Shown: piece by piece, positions 6,159 to 13,796 of the stretch | Numbering within the stretch: the stretch's first letter is position 1 | Layout: each line of letters starts with the position of its first letter | Virus record (IMG/VR): IMGVR_UViG_3300031951_000737 | Span: 1 to 32,790 of that record | Length of the DNA stretch: 32,790 nucleotides | Direction: 5' to 3' (one strand) | DNA from: a virus | The notes under the pieces: generated by a model | Seen by the model: only the letters and a program-made list of their open reading frames with translations | What the model was told of the DNA's origin: nothing | Database searches by the model: none | Position numbers and translations under genes: made by a program

Positions 6159-6568
6159 TGGCATCCGTAAATAAAGTGATTCTTGTTGGCAATCTTGGTC
6201 AAGACCCTGAAGTTAGATATGCCTCGTCTGGTGATGCTGTGGTTAATCTTAACCTTGCCACTACAAGCAAATGGAAAGATAAAGCAAGTGGTCAATATAA
6301 AGAGGAAACAGAATGGCATCGCGTTTCTATATTTGGTAAAGCAGCCGAAGTTGCCGGACAGTATCTAAAAAAGGGTAGTGCCGTATATGTTGAAGGCAAG
6401 ATTAAAAGCAAAAAGTACACCGATAAACAAGGCATTGAGCGTACTGCGTTTGAAATAACCTGTGAGAATTTTCAAATGTTAGGCGGTAAAGCATCGGGCG
6501 ATAAGCCTGCGCCTAAACAAGAAGCAAAGCCTGCGGATAATATGCCAGAAGATGACATACCGTTTTAA
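6158..6568 (+). CDS. ssb: Single-stranded DNA-binding protein
   Basis: A 136-aa bacterial-type SSB. The OB fold spans residues 1-108: [21 protein letters not shown], then [29 protein letters not shown], then the [10 protein letters not shown] strand. A short flexible linker leads to the acidic tip MPEDDIPF, which binds partner replication and repair proteins. It is shorter than chromosomal SSBs (about 175 aa) because the linker is short. It is paired with ERF by an overlapping TAATG and would coat single strands during replication and recombination. Confidence 0.95.
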   Translation: MASVNKVILVGNLGQDPEVRYASSGDAVVNLNLATTSKWKDKASGQYKEETEWHRVSIFGKAAEVAGQYLKKGSAVYVEGKIKSKKYTDKQGIERTAFEITCENFQMLGGKASGDKPAPKQEAKPADNMPEDDIPF

Positions 6569-6666
6569 TTAGTTTACGGGTGAAAGCGGATGCTGTGAAT
6601 GCGTAGCCGGAGATCAGCACCGGACATAGTGCAGCGAGTAGCCCACCTTATTCAATGTGAGGAAAT
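6569..6666 (+). other. 98-bp structured spacer within the early operon
   Basis: The only sizeable gap inside the otherwise overlapping early operon. It contains hairpin motif copy 2 (6607-6623), possible closing pairs GGTG/CACC near 6581 and 6644, and the words GGATGC and ATGCGTAG shared with 578-801. It ends in TTCAATGTGAGGAAAT before ATG 6667; the same 10-mer precedes the gene at 4744. No gene fits here. An RNA regulatory or processing element is the simplest reading. Confidence 0.45.
6607..6623 (+). other. Conserved hairpin motif, copy 2
   Basis: CCGG-AGATCAGCA-CCGG is the plus-strand partner of the motif at 607-623. The four-pair stem differs from copy 1 by a compensated outer pair (C-G here, T-A there), and the loop differs by one base. 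Confidence 0.42.
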
Positions 6667-7005
6667 ATGAAAGAAATTATTACAGATGATGATGTACAAA
6701 AAGCCCTTGATTACTTGCGTACCAATGCGCCTAAAGCAGCACAGGCAAGGGCAAACAAAGTGTACATGGAAGAGTATAGAAAAGTTGTCAAAGCAGATTT
6801 GATTGTTAGATGTGTAAATATGACAATCTTAGAAAAAGAATCTTATGCTTACACTCATCAAAATTATAAAGCCCATTTGGAAGCCCTTAAAGATGCTGTA
6901 TATCAAGACGAATTAAATCGTTGGGGAATGGTTGCAGCAACATCAACTATCGAAGCATGGCGCACTTATAACGCTAATAGACGCGGTGAAGGAAAATTAC
7001 AATGA
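6667..7005 (+). CDS. Hypothetical early protein
   Basis: A 112-aa charged helical protein (DDDVQKALDYLRTNAPKAAQARANKVYMEEYRKVVKAD..). It resembles the phage proteins that follow SSB or ERF genes and have an A-ARA---YMEEYRK-VKA core, whose function is unknown. A good ribosome site (GAGGAAAT) precedes ATG 6667. It overlaps the next gene by ATGA. Confidence 0.75.
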   Translation: MKEIITDDDVQKALDYLRTNAPKAAQARANKVYMEEYRKVVKADLIVRCVNMTILEKESYAYTHQNYKAHLEALKDAVYQDELNRWGMVAATSTIEAWRTYNANRRGEGKLQ

Positions 7006-7295
7006 CAGAAACATTTGAAGAACGCAAAGCAGAATGGGAAAAATATCACAAAGATAATCCTATGGTTTGGCAATACTTTCAAAAGTTTGCATTTGAAGCC
7101 ATAGCCAAGAAACGCAAAAAGATTAGCCATTGGTTAATTATTAATCGAATCCGTTGGGAAGTTTATATTGTGACCACTGGTGAAGAATTTAAAATCAGCA
7201 ATAACTTTATCGCCTTTTATGCCCGCTTATGGCAAGAAACATTTCCCGCACATAAAGAATTATTTAACACTAAAAAAATGATAGGTGAACTATGA
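7002..7295 (+). CDS. Hypothetical early phage protein
   Basis: A 97-aa aromatic- and lysine-rich protein. The pattern W-YF-KFAFEAI---RKKISHWLIINRIRWE---TTGEEFKISNNFIAFYARLWQETFPAHKELF is a recurrent phage family whose fold looks like a compact helical DNA-binding or adaptor protein. I cannot assign a function. ATGA overlaps at both ends show translational coupling with its neighbours. Confidence 0.72.
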   Translation: MTETFEERKAEWEKYHKDNPMVWQYFQKFAFEAIAKKRKKISHWLIINRIRWEVYIVTTGEEFKISNNFIAFYARLWQETFPAHKELFNTKKMIGEL

Positions 7296-7477
7296 CACAT
7301 GAAGAATTTAAAAAGATGATTGAAGAAATAAAAGGTTTTAGCCCATCCGAAAAAAATCTATTAGTGTCGAGTTATGAATTAGGGTTTGTAGCGGGTTCAC
7401 GAGCAATGCGGGAATCAATGTGGGCAGACGAATTGCATTCCTATAATGCTATATCGCAAAGGAAATATGATGCGTGA
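7292..7477 (+). CDS. Small hypothetical early protein
   Basis: A 61-aa helical protein (MTHEEFKKMIEEIKGFSPSE...). It is coupled by ATGA to the previous gene, and its end carries the ribosome site (AAAGGAAAT) and start of the next. The family is not recognised. Confidence 0.62.
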   Translation: MTHEEFKKMIEEIKGFSPSEKNLLVSSYELGFVAGSRAMRESMWADELHSYNAISQRKYDA

Positions 7478-7826
7478 TAGAGAACTATTACAGCAATTGT
7501 TCAATGCCTTAGAAGATGAAGTGAAGATATATTTAGCAAATGATTTTGCGATACCAGAATGGCTTGATAAAACTGTTGCAACCCTCCGCACAAGACTAGC
7601 GCAGCCTGAGCCTGAACCAGTTGCATGGATGGAAGATAATATTGAGTTTTATGCTAAAGACTATAAAACAAATTCTTGCACTATTCCACTCTACACATCA
7701 CCACCAAAAAAAGAATGGGTAGGTTTAACTCGTGAGGAAATATGGCATATGTCGCAATACAATTGCGGCACAAGAGGTGAATTTGCTAAAGCCATAGAAG
7801 CAAAGCTGAAAGAAAAGAATGCCTAA
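7467..7826 (+). CDS. Conserved phage early protein with PLYTSPP motif
   Basis: A 119-aa protein. An N-terminal helix (LLQQLFNALEDEVKIYL) leads to TLRTRLAQPEPEPVAWMEDN, the signature IPLYTSPPKKEWVGLTREEI and a helical end FAKAIEAKLKEKN. This exact order is common in phage accessory proteins of unknown function. Starts at 7446, 7467 and 7470 are possible. I chose the ATGATG at 7467 because AAAGGA ends just before it; 7470 gives the better spacing. The end overlaps the next gene by 8 nt. Confidence 0.75.
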   Translation: MMRDRELLQQLFNALEDEVKIYLANDFAIPEWLDKTVATLRTRLAQPEPEPVAWMEDNIEFYAKDYKTNSCTIPLYTSPPKKEWVGLTREEIWHMSQYNCGTRGEFAKAIEAKLKEKNA

Positions 7827-8064
7827 ACCGGATAAATATGACCCGCAATGGCAAGCCATAATTGACGGTTATCGCGTAGGCGTAATGCGCGTAATCAACA
7901 ACATTAACAAAGGCGAAGTTGAAGAAATTGAATTAGAAAAGTTGAACAACTTTGCACAGTTTGCGCTTGCCCTTATGCAAATAAGTGGGCGTGAAAAATG
8001 GGAGCGTGCAAAATTAAACGCTGAGATGATGTTATATTTAAAAGGCAATAATGGAACTGATTAA
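7819..8064 (+). CDS. Hypothetical early protein
   Basis: An 81-aa charged helical protein (MPKPDKYDPQWQAIIDGYRVGVMRVINNINKGEVEEIELEKLNNFAQFALALMQ). It overlaps the upstream gene by 8 nt and the downstream membrane peptide by 14 nt. No known domain is seen. Confidence 0.65.
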   Translation: MPKPDKYDPQWQAIIDGYRVGVMRVINNINKGEVEEIELEKLNNFAQFALALMQISGREKWERAKLNAEMMLYLKGNNGTD

Positions 8065-8158
8065 ACCTATATATGTTTTGTCTGGCATTTTTTTTGGCAT
8101 ATCATTAACTGCAATTGCTTGCGCTGTTGCAATCATTTATATTTTTAAGGATAAATAA
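8051..8158 (+). CDS. 35-aa single-helix membrane peptide
   Basis: A 35-aa ORF from ATG 8051. It is almost entirely one membrane helix: residues 8-32 (YVLSGIFFGISLTAIACAVAIIYIF) with a KDK end. It starts inside the preceding gene, and its stop overlaps the MazG start as TAATG, so it looks like a coupled operon member. It is a second tiny membrane protein, unrelated in sequence to the one at 5007. The function is unknown. Confidence 0.55.
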   Translation: MELIKPIYVLSGIFFGISLTAIACAVAIIYIFKDK

Positions 8159-8466
8159 TGTCATCATTCAAAGACGTTGAAATGAAGGTTGTTCGTTGGG
8201 GCGAGGATAGAGGCATCATTCAAAACAGTACGCCGCTTGCACAGTTTGAAAAGACCATTGAAGAAGTTGCAGAATTAAATGCTGCGCTTCAGGCAAATGA
8301 TAAAGCAGCAATCATTGACGGCATTGGTGATGTGTTAATAACGCTAACCATGATTTGTGGCATACTTGATTTGGATATGACGCAATGTTATGAAGCAGCC
8401 TATAATGAAATCAAAGATAGAAAAGGTTTTTTGAACAAAGATGGAATCTTTATTAAAGATGTATGA
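8158..8466 (+). CDS. MazG-like nucleotide pyrophosphohydrolase
   Basis: A 102-aa all-alpha NTP pyrophosphohydrolase. The metal-binding residues are E35-E36-x2-E39 (KTIEEVAELNAAL) and D54-x3-D58 (IIDGIGDVLITLTMI), the layout of phage MazG-like enzymes. It would hydrolyse (d)NTPs to monophosphates and PPi, adjusting nucleotide pools; some phage MazG proteins are linked to ppGpp control. The length fits single-domain members. It overlaps the upstream peptide stop (TAATG). Confidence 0.88.
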   Translation: MSSFKDVEMKVVRWGEDRGIIQNSTPLAQFEKTIEEVAELNAALQANDKAAIIDGIGDVLITLTMICGILDLDMTQCYEAAYNEIKDRKGFLNKDGIFIKDV

Positions 8467-8623
8467 GCTTGCAAACACAAGCATGGAAGCAAACCGCTAT
8501 TGCACCAACTGCACATTAGAACGCCCATCGCTAGGCGGTTATTGGAAAATATCTGATAATCGTAAATCTAGGCGATGGGTTTGCAAAGGTTGTTATGATA
8601 AAAAGTTTAAGCAAACGCCCTAG
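8441..8623 (+). CDS. Small zinc-ribbon phage protein
   Basis: A protein of up to 60 aa with two CxxC knuckles (RYCTNC and WVCKGC) separated by about 26 residues, a four-cysteine zinc ribbon typical of tiny phage proteins of unknown function. Starts at 8441, 8459 and 8483 are possible; none has a clear ribosome site, and 8483 (MEANRYCTNC) matches the usual beginning of such proteins. It is the last rightward gene. Its end overlaps the convergent endolysin gene by 17 nt, so the two transcripts meet head-on. Confidence 0.62.
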   Translation: MESLLKMYELANTSMEANRYCTNCTLERPSLGGYWKISDNRKSRRWVCKGCYDKKFKQTP

Positions 8624-9041
8624 TACCTTTTTTATCAATAATCAAAGCCTGCTTTCTTGGTGCAATGTCTTTACCATTTGAAATACTAACGTGTGTCCAT
8701 GAATCAAACTCCCGAATCACTTGGTCATATTGCAAACCGGATTTAATAATTGCTCTTACCACTTGATCGGGGGTCATTCCCTTAACTTTAATATCTGCCG
8801 CAGTACCTCTGCAATGTTGGCTTGTCTTTTTACCGCCAACTGCTTCATTTGCTAATGGTGAACGATAAGCAGAATTTATATGTATTGGCTTATCTAATAG
8901 TTTTCTCACATCCTCTAGGAACAATGCTAACCGTCTAAGATTCATTAGCACATCATTAGATGGTGTTTGGTCAATGTGATGACGTGCTGCCGTTTCACTG
9001 GCAATCATTTCTTCTAACGTGAAGTTTTCAGATAGGTTCAT
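8607..9041 (-). CDS. Endolysin, peptidase M15 (D,D-carboxypeptidase-like)
   Basis: A 144-aa zinc peptidase of the M15 family. The motif SQHCRGTAAD (S74, H76, G79, D83) plus WTHVS (W115, H117) supplies the zinc ligands H76, D83 and H117, with E111 as likely catalytic acid. INSAYRSPLANEAVGG is also typical. It cleaves peptide cross-links in peptidoglycan for lysis. There is no signal peptide, so it needs the holin encoded immediately upstream (4-nt overlap). It is the last gene of the late operon. Confidence 0.92.
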   Translation of the reverse strand: MNLSENFTLEEMIASETAARHHIDQTPSNDVLMNLRRLALFLEDVRKLLDKPIHINSAYRSPLANEAVGGKKTSQHCRGTAADIKVKGMTPDQVVRAIIKSGLQYDQVIREFDSWTHVSISNGKDIAPRKQALIIDKKGTRAFA

Positions 9042-9538
9042 TTTTTCAATGCTAATGCGTCTGATTTATCTTTGCTACCTTGCGAACTACCAAAATAAAA
9101 ACTGATAACTTGCGTTGCAGCACTAGTAAGAAAACCTAAAGCATAAATCACAATGTTTTCTTGTGAATCAGGAATGTTGATAAACATTAAAACACCAACA
9201 AGAGCAAACGCAACGCCTACAATGCCTAATGCAAGGATTGGCAAAACAAGTTTTTCAAGCCAATGTACATTTGCATTTGTTGCCATAGCTAAATGTGCTG
9301 CCCTTGCATCGCCTCGATCTTTTACTTCTTGCTCAAACATGAATTCTTCATGCTTCATTGCTGCTTCTTTTAATGACGATATCTTTTCATCGGATAGTTT
9401 ACCGTCTGCATCCGGCGTTAATGTGATGCCTAATTTATCCTCAACATGAGCAACGCCTTTATCCAATACGGAATCAACAACCTTTTGCATACCTGCGCCT
9501 GCAAGTTGCGTTAGGATTGGCACGAGTAATGGCAACAT
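9038..9538 (-). CDS. Holin (3TM type)
   Basis: A 166-aa protein starting MLPLLVPILTQLAGAG. It has an N-terminal hydrophobic segment (residues 1-17), a soluble middle, then two strong membrane helices (about 99-122 and 129-153) and a charged end (GSKDKSDALALKK). This matches phage holins of the 3TM family related to gene-transfer-agent holins. It would form the inner-membrane hole releasing the M15 endolysin encoded next. A longer reading from 9631 runs through the upstream gene; ATG 9538 has AGGGAG 7 nt before it and overlaps the upstream stop. Confidence 0.8.
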   Translation of the reverse strand: MLPLLVPILTQLAGAGMQKVVDSVLDKGVAHVEDKLGITLTPDADGKLSDEKISSLKEAAMKHEEFMFEQEVKDRGDARAAHLAMATNANVHWLEKLVLPILALGIVGVAFALVGVLMFINIPDSQENIVIYALGFLTSAATQVISFYFGSSQGSKDKSDALALKK

Positions 9539-10158
9539 TAATAACTCCCTTGTTCTAATATCCAAATCATTGCAAGAATAAAACCGTACAAAATGCCAGT
9601 TATAACTATTGCGCCTGTAACCGTATAACAAAAATCATAAATCTTTTGTCGCTTGCGCTTTTCTTTCATTTTCTCGGCAGCAATTTGCAATCTCTTTTCT
9701 GTTTCTTCCCTGCGCTTTGCTTCCGCTTTAGCTTCACGATCTGCCCTAAGTTTACTTAGGCGTGACCAAAATTCATCCCATAAACCTGCTTCATCAAAAT
9801 GATAAATGAAGTAGTGTTTTATTTGATCGTAGTATTGTTTTATTTCCCTATCTATAGACATCATTTCAATGACGTATTCAGCATCGCTGATAGGGTTTTC
9901 TAGTGTCATGCCTTGTTGCAAGGCAATATCTTGAGTGTGCTTTGCTTCTTCTAGTTTTGTTTTATTTATTTCGTATGTACCTGCCAATGAAAAAAACTTA
10001 GTGATGGGTTTCATTGACGCAGATAATTCTTTGCCAGAATTGACACATTTGTTTATCTCATCAAATGTGCCACGCATTAATTCTGCGGTTTGTTTAATGC
10101 CTTCAATCGCTAATTTTGCGCCTTGAATTGCTAATCCTACTGCCGCCAATTCGATCAT
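9538..10158 (-). CDS. Membrane-anchored coiled-coil protein of the lysis region
   Basis: A 206-aa protein. The N-terminus has a small-residue helix (AAVGLAIQGAKLAIEGI). Residues about 133-172 are a strongly charged coiled coil (RADREAKAEAKRREETEKRL...KMKEKRKRQK), followed by one membrane helix near the C-terminus (about 178-201, VTGAIVITGILYGFILAMIWIL). It lies between the XhlA-like protein and the holin, so it likely takes part in lysis or envelope disruption; a spanin-like role is possible, but no lipobox or signal sequence supports it. A 6-bp inverted repeat (CACCAT/ATGGTG) frames its AAAGG ribosome site. Confidence 0.6.
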   Translation of the reverse strand: MIELAAVGLAIQGAKLAIEGIKQTAELMRGTFDEINKCVNSGKELSASMKPITKFFSLAGTYEINKTKLEEAKHTQDIALQQGMTLENPISDAEYVIEMMSIDREIKQYYDQIKHYFIYHFDEAGLWDEFWSRLSKLRADREAKAEAKRREETEKRLQIAAEKMKEKRKRQKIYDFCYTVTGAIVITGILYGFILAMIWILEQGSY

Positions 10159-10203
10159 AAATCACCATTGCATTACCTTTTTTTGTTTCTATGGTGTCTT
10201 ATA

Positions 10204-10386
10204 TTATTTAACGACAAGCGTAATAAGCAGCAAAATAATTGCACCTGCTGCCCCAATCAATCCTGATTCAATGCGTTTTAATCGAGCATTAACGCCACGC
10301 ATTTCACGTTCTATGCCTTCATAACGAACACTGCAAATATCAATGTGAGAATCAATTTTTGCATTCACTTCATTCACCGATGCCAT
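10204..10386 (-). CDS. XhlA-like holin-associated protein
   Basis: A 60-aa protein with an N-terminal amphipathic coiled coil (MASVNEVNAKIDSHI...RYEGIEREMRGVNARLKRIES) and a C-terminal membrane helix (GLIGAAGAIILLLITLVV). This is the shape of the phage hemolysin XhlA / accessory holin proteins. It starts the lysis cassette and lies 2 nt after the tail assembly gene. A second holin or anti-holin role is plausible. Confidence 0.62.
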   Translation of the reverse strand: MASVNEVNAKIDSHIDICSVRYEGIEREMRGVNARLKRIESGLIGAAGAIILLLITLVVK

Positions 10387-10388
10387 AA

Positions 10389-10853
10389 TTATTCAGCCAC
10401 AGTTTCAACTACAGGTAAAGGTTCATTCATTGATGGAAAGTTTTGATTCATAACAACATCAATAAATGTTTCCACTTTCTTTTTTGAAGCAATGTCAGAT
10501 TCTAACCTAACACATTCATCAATAACAGCTTTCCTATAGGCAACAATATTTGCAGGAATATCTATGTTACGTTCTATTTTACGAATGACCATCCAATCAG
10601 TAGCAGCCAATAGTTTGTTAGTTGTGTCTTTAATTTGTGTAATCCATTGTGATTTTAATTGGTCTAAATCTTTTGGATTATCTGCGCTCCAGTAAAAACG
10701 ATCATCCACCATTGGCGCATCATCAACTTCAGTTATGCCGATAGCTTCTTTTTCTTCCGCAGAAGATAGTTGCAACCAATTGGCAGGATATTGCTGTTCA
10801 TTGTGCGTAAATGGTACGCCTACTTGTAATGGATTATTGTCTAGTAAAAACAT
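10389..10853 (-). CDS. Tail fibre assembly-type protein
   Basis: A 154-aa protein. The C-terminal half has the segment I.DTTNKLLAATDWMVIRKIERNIDIPANIVAYRKAVIDEC, diagnostic of the phage tail-assembly chaperone / XkdW-like family encoded after fibre genes. The N-terminal half is variable (VGVPFTHNEQQYPANWL). It probably folds or attaches the 794-aa fibre, whose gene ends 1 nt upstream. It is expressed from the late operon. Confidence 0.75.
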   Translation of the reverse strand: MFLLDNNPLQVGVPFTHNEQQYPANWLQLSSAEEKEAIGITEVDDAPMVDDRFYWSADNPKDLDQLKSQWITQIKDTTNKLLAATDWMVIRKIERNIDIPANIVAYRKAVIDECVRLESDIASKKKVETFIDVVMNQNFPSMNEPLPVVETVAE

Positions 10854-10854
10854 A

Positions 10855-13239
10855 TTACCTCGCTAAAGCAATTTTAAAAGGGTTTTCTGCAAATGCAGCA
10901 TAAATATAAGTTGAGCCAGAGCCATTAAATTGAGTGTTATTTGTTCTTAATTTAAACCCATTAGATAAACTATCTAATGTAACAAAAGATGCTTGCGCTC
11001 CAGTATCATCTGGTCTTAAATATAAATCCATTACATTATAAGTATTTCGAGAAGTATCATAAACATACCAACCAGTACCCGCAAGAGAACTAGATTTTAT
11101 TAAAATCCATCTAGCTCTAAATCCTAAAAACACAAATACACCGTCAGCCGAACCATTGCCAACATAACTTCCAAATCTAGAATAACCTGCTATTTCTGAA
11201 AAAGCATAATTAACATAAGTGCTTGTGCTTCTATTTACATCGGTAACAGTACCTAAACTCCATACGGTAGAAGTTGGCGCAGTGTTATTAAAAAATACAG
11301 CACTAGTTGTTGCTGTACCAGTAGTAAAATTTAAACCTTGAGTTGCACCTAAACTTTTGTGATAAATAACCCAATTGCCAATTGTTCCTGAACGTACTTT
11401 CCAAATGCCAAAGGCAGGCGCAACACCTAATCCATGACCAAATGTTGCACCATTTGTACCTGTTCCTGTATAAGTAACAATTGAAAATCCTGCCGTTGTG
11501 TTAGCACTTACTTGTGATGATATAGTGCCGGATGTATTAGTTACCGCACTAGCATTAGATGCTTTCCATTGCCAACCAACATAAGTATCACCATTGTTGT
11601 TTGAATTTCCATTAGCTAAAACAGTAAAACCATTAGCATTAACGGCATTAACAATAACAGGCGAAGTTGTTGCTTCTGTATTTGTGCTATTTGATATTAT
11701 AAAATTTGTTATACCTCGAACTTGATCTTGCAAAAAATTTGACCATGAAGCAGAACTTCTTGATTTAATCCATACTAAATCAGGCTGAAAAGAAACACCA
11801 TTAACAGTATTATTTATGCTTTGACTTGTTCCATTGCCTGTATATAAAGATGCTGCCATATATGCAGAACCATTATCAATAGTAGGCGTAGGTAAGTTAT
11901 ATGTATTAAGTGCTAAAAATCCTGTAGGCGGTGTGTAGCTAAATGGGCGTTGACCAAAGTTAATATTTTGTGTAGTTACGCCACTATTACCGCAAGCAAA
12001 GAACCATGTGTTTGTTAAGCTAATGCCTGTAAAAGCTGCATTAGTCCCTGCCGCAGGATCACCACTAGCTTGCCAAGTACCATTCTTACTAAACCATACC
12101 CTTCCAGTATTAAGATCAAGAGCTATACCAATAATATCGTTATTCGTATATGAACTTCCATAAGCAGAACCTGCGCCATTAGTATATTTATTACCATCAA
12201 CATAGTAACCATATCCGTTTGCATTACCACCGGGATAACTTGCTGTGGTTGCATTTTCATTGACAATACCAATTAATGCGGCACTACCTGCCGATGTCAT
12301 AAAAATTTCGCAATACCATTTGCCCGATGTAACTCCAATTGTTGATGAACAAAAACTATTTCCACTTGAAGCAGCATATTGAAGATTCCCCGCAGACGCA
12401 GTAATTACACTGCCCAATCGTAAAGGGTTCAACGTAGCATAATTTGATGTTGTTGCACTAGTCAACGTAGGCACATCCGTCATGCTGTCATACGTTGCAC
12501 CAGCAGTTACAGAGATATTATTAGGTGTCCAGTTGTTACCGTTACCGCTTGAATCTTTACCAATAGCTGCGGCAGTTGCTGCGCTGTTATCGTTAAAGTT
12601 TAAATAAAATCCATTAGTGCCGTATGTGCCACCGTATTTTTTAGGTTGCCATACGCCTGTTAATGTATTGAATTCACCAAATGATGTAGGCGTTAATGAT
12701 TGACCGTCAATAAAATTTATTTCTGTTAAATAGCCATCAAAATAATAACCTGCATTTGTCGCCAATGAACCAATATAATGGGCAGTGTTCCTGTTTATTT
12801 CAGTGTTAAAATTTTGCGGTGGATAAGTTGCCGTAGAAAATGCTGTAATTTGTAGTCCATTAACATACAAGCGCACTCTGTTAGATGCCGTTGCTTGCGT
12901 TGTGTCAACTTGCCAAACAATGTGATACCAAGCGGAAGGGTCACGAAACACTTGCGTTGTTATTAAATTATAAGCAGTACCCGCAAACAATTGAGTCCAC
13001 AAAACATCCGTACCCGGATAAAGACGAATACCATCATTAGAATTATTAAACAAAAACCTGTCGGAAGAAAGAACACCAAGTTTTACCCAACTGCTCCATG
13101 TCCATGTTGTTCTATTTCCTGTACTAGCAGGAGTACGATTAAAAAAAGCAGACGCACTTGACCGCAGTCTTACACTACGCTGCAAGAAATAACCGCCTTG
13201 TCCTGATGCGCCTGCTAATATATTTGAGCCTACTATCAT
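10855..13239 (-). CDS. Tail fibre / receptor-binding protein with LamG, SPRY and triple repeats
   Basis: A 794-aa modular surface protein. Residues 42-190 look like a LamG/concanavalin-like sandwich (WTWSSWVK, FDGYLTEINFIDGQSLTP). Residues 300-430 resemble a SPRY/B30.2 fold (KWYCEIFM...GIALDLNTGRVWFSKNGTWQ). Residues 465-560, 586-680 and 691-785 are three diverged copies of a unit with Y-GNG, PD-V-IK, W--YD, NGF and a final YV/IY-AF, resembling DUF7483 repeats of aquatic phages. It is Asn/Ser/Thr/Gly-rich with few cysteines, as usual for extracellular phage parts. Glycan binding at the host surface is inferred. Confidence 0.78.
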   Translation of the reverse strand: MIVGSNILAGASGQGGYFLQRSVRLRSSASAFFNRTPASTGNRTTWTWSSWVKLGVLSSDRFLFNNSNDGIRLYPGTDVLWTQLFAGTAYNLITTQVFRDPSAWYHIVWQVDTTQATASNRVRLYVNGLQITAFSTATYPPQNFNTEINRNTAHYIGSLATNAGYYFDGYLTEINFIDGQSLTPTSFGEFNTLTGVWQPKKYGGTYGTNGFYLNFNDNSAATAAAIGKDSSGNGNNWTPNNISVTAGATYDSMTDVPTLTSATTSNYATLNPLRLGSVITASAGNLQYAASSGNSFCSSTIGVTSGKWYCEIFMTSAGSAALIGIVNENATTASYPGGNANGYGYYVDGNKYTNGAGSAYGSSYTNNDIIGIALDLNTGRVWFSKNGTWQASGDPAAGTNAAFTGISLTNTWFFACGNSGVTTQNINFGQRPFSYTPPTGFLALNTYNLPTPTIDNGSAYMAASLYTGNGTSQSINNTVNGVSFQPDLVWIKSRSSASWSNFLQDQVRGITNFIISNSTNTEATTSPVIVNAVNANGFTVLANGNSNNNGDTYVGWQWKASNASAVTNTSGTISSQVSANTTAGFSIVTYTGTGTNGATFGHGLGVAPAFGIWKVRSGTIGNWVIYHKSLGATQGLNFTTGTATTSAVFFNNTAPTSTVWSLGTVTDVNRSTSTYVNYAFSEIAGYSRFGSYVGNGSADGVFVFLGFRARWILIKSSSLAGTGWYVYDTSRNTYNVMDLYLRPDDTGAQASFVTLDSLSNGFKLRTNNTQFNGSGSTYIYAAFAENPFKIALAR

Positions 13240-13793
13240 GAGTAATTTCCAGTAAATACTGTATGAATAGAAGTTGCTGAACGAACTACATAATCAACAC
13301 GATCAACAGCATTAGCAGCAGTTGATAATGTTGGCGCAATGCCACCATTTGCAAAATCCCAAAAAGAACCCCAAGACAATGTGCGACTACCAGTTGCATC
13401 CTGAACTATAAATATAGAACCTGATTGCCCTGCAACTATATTTGTTGGATTTGCTATTGAACGATTGCCACCTAGCGTTACTGTGAAATTACAGTTAGCA
13501 GCAAAATCAGGCGTAATAGTTGCGCCATCGGTTAATGTAGTAATTGCCCCACGTTGCCCACCTGTAAATGATTGCGCTACATTAGTGAACGCAGTATTAG
13601 CGTTGTATGCTTGCACATCCGTACCAATGACTAAACCTAATGCTGTTCGTGCCGCAGGCGGGTTGCCAGTTAAACCTAGCAATGCAGTTACATATTCCCA
13701 AAGCTGTGCAAAGCCTGCCCTTGCGACCGCATTTGATGGGTTTGGGTAAGTGTCAGAAATAGCTGTTTTGGCGGGCGGTGCTGTGTATGGCAT
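13236..13793 (-). CDS. Tail fibre-associated protein
   Basis: A 185-aa protein between the tail tip gene and the long fibre. It starts MPYTAPPAKTAISDTYPNPSNAVARAGFAQLWEYV (collagen-free adaptor-like), then a beta-rich half GGQRGAITTLTDGATITPDFAANCNFTVTLGGNRSIANPTN...SGSIFIVQDATGSRTLSWGSFW. This beta module is frequent in fibre and tip proteins. It is probably a short fibre or an adaptor linking tip and fibre. It overlaps the fibre start by 4 nt. Confidence 0.65.
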   Translation of the reverse strand: MPYTAPPAKTAISDTYPNPSNAVARAGFAQLWEYVTALLGLTGNPPAARTALGLVIGTDVQAYNANTAFTNVAQSFTGGQRGAITTLTDGATITPDFAANCNFTVTLGGNRSIANPTNIVAGQSGSIFIVQDATGSRTLSWGSFWDFANGGIAPTLSTAANAVDRVDYVVRSATSIHTVFTGNYS

Positions 13794-13796
13794 GAT

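Noticed and set aside
5843-6319. 158-codon minus-strand frame
   Set aside because: Antisense to ERF and SSB, both strongly supported.
8590-8640. Possible bidirectional terminator between convergent operons
   Set aside because: Only a weak A/T-rich stem (GATAAAAAG/CTTTTTTATC) can be drawn, and the genes overlap by 17 nt here.
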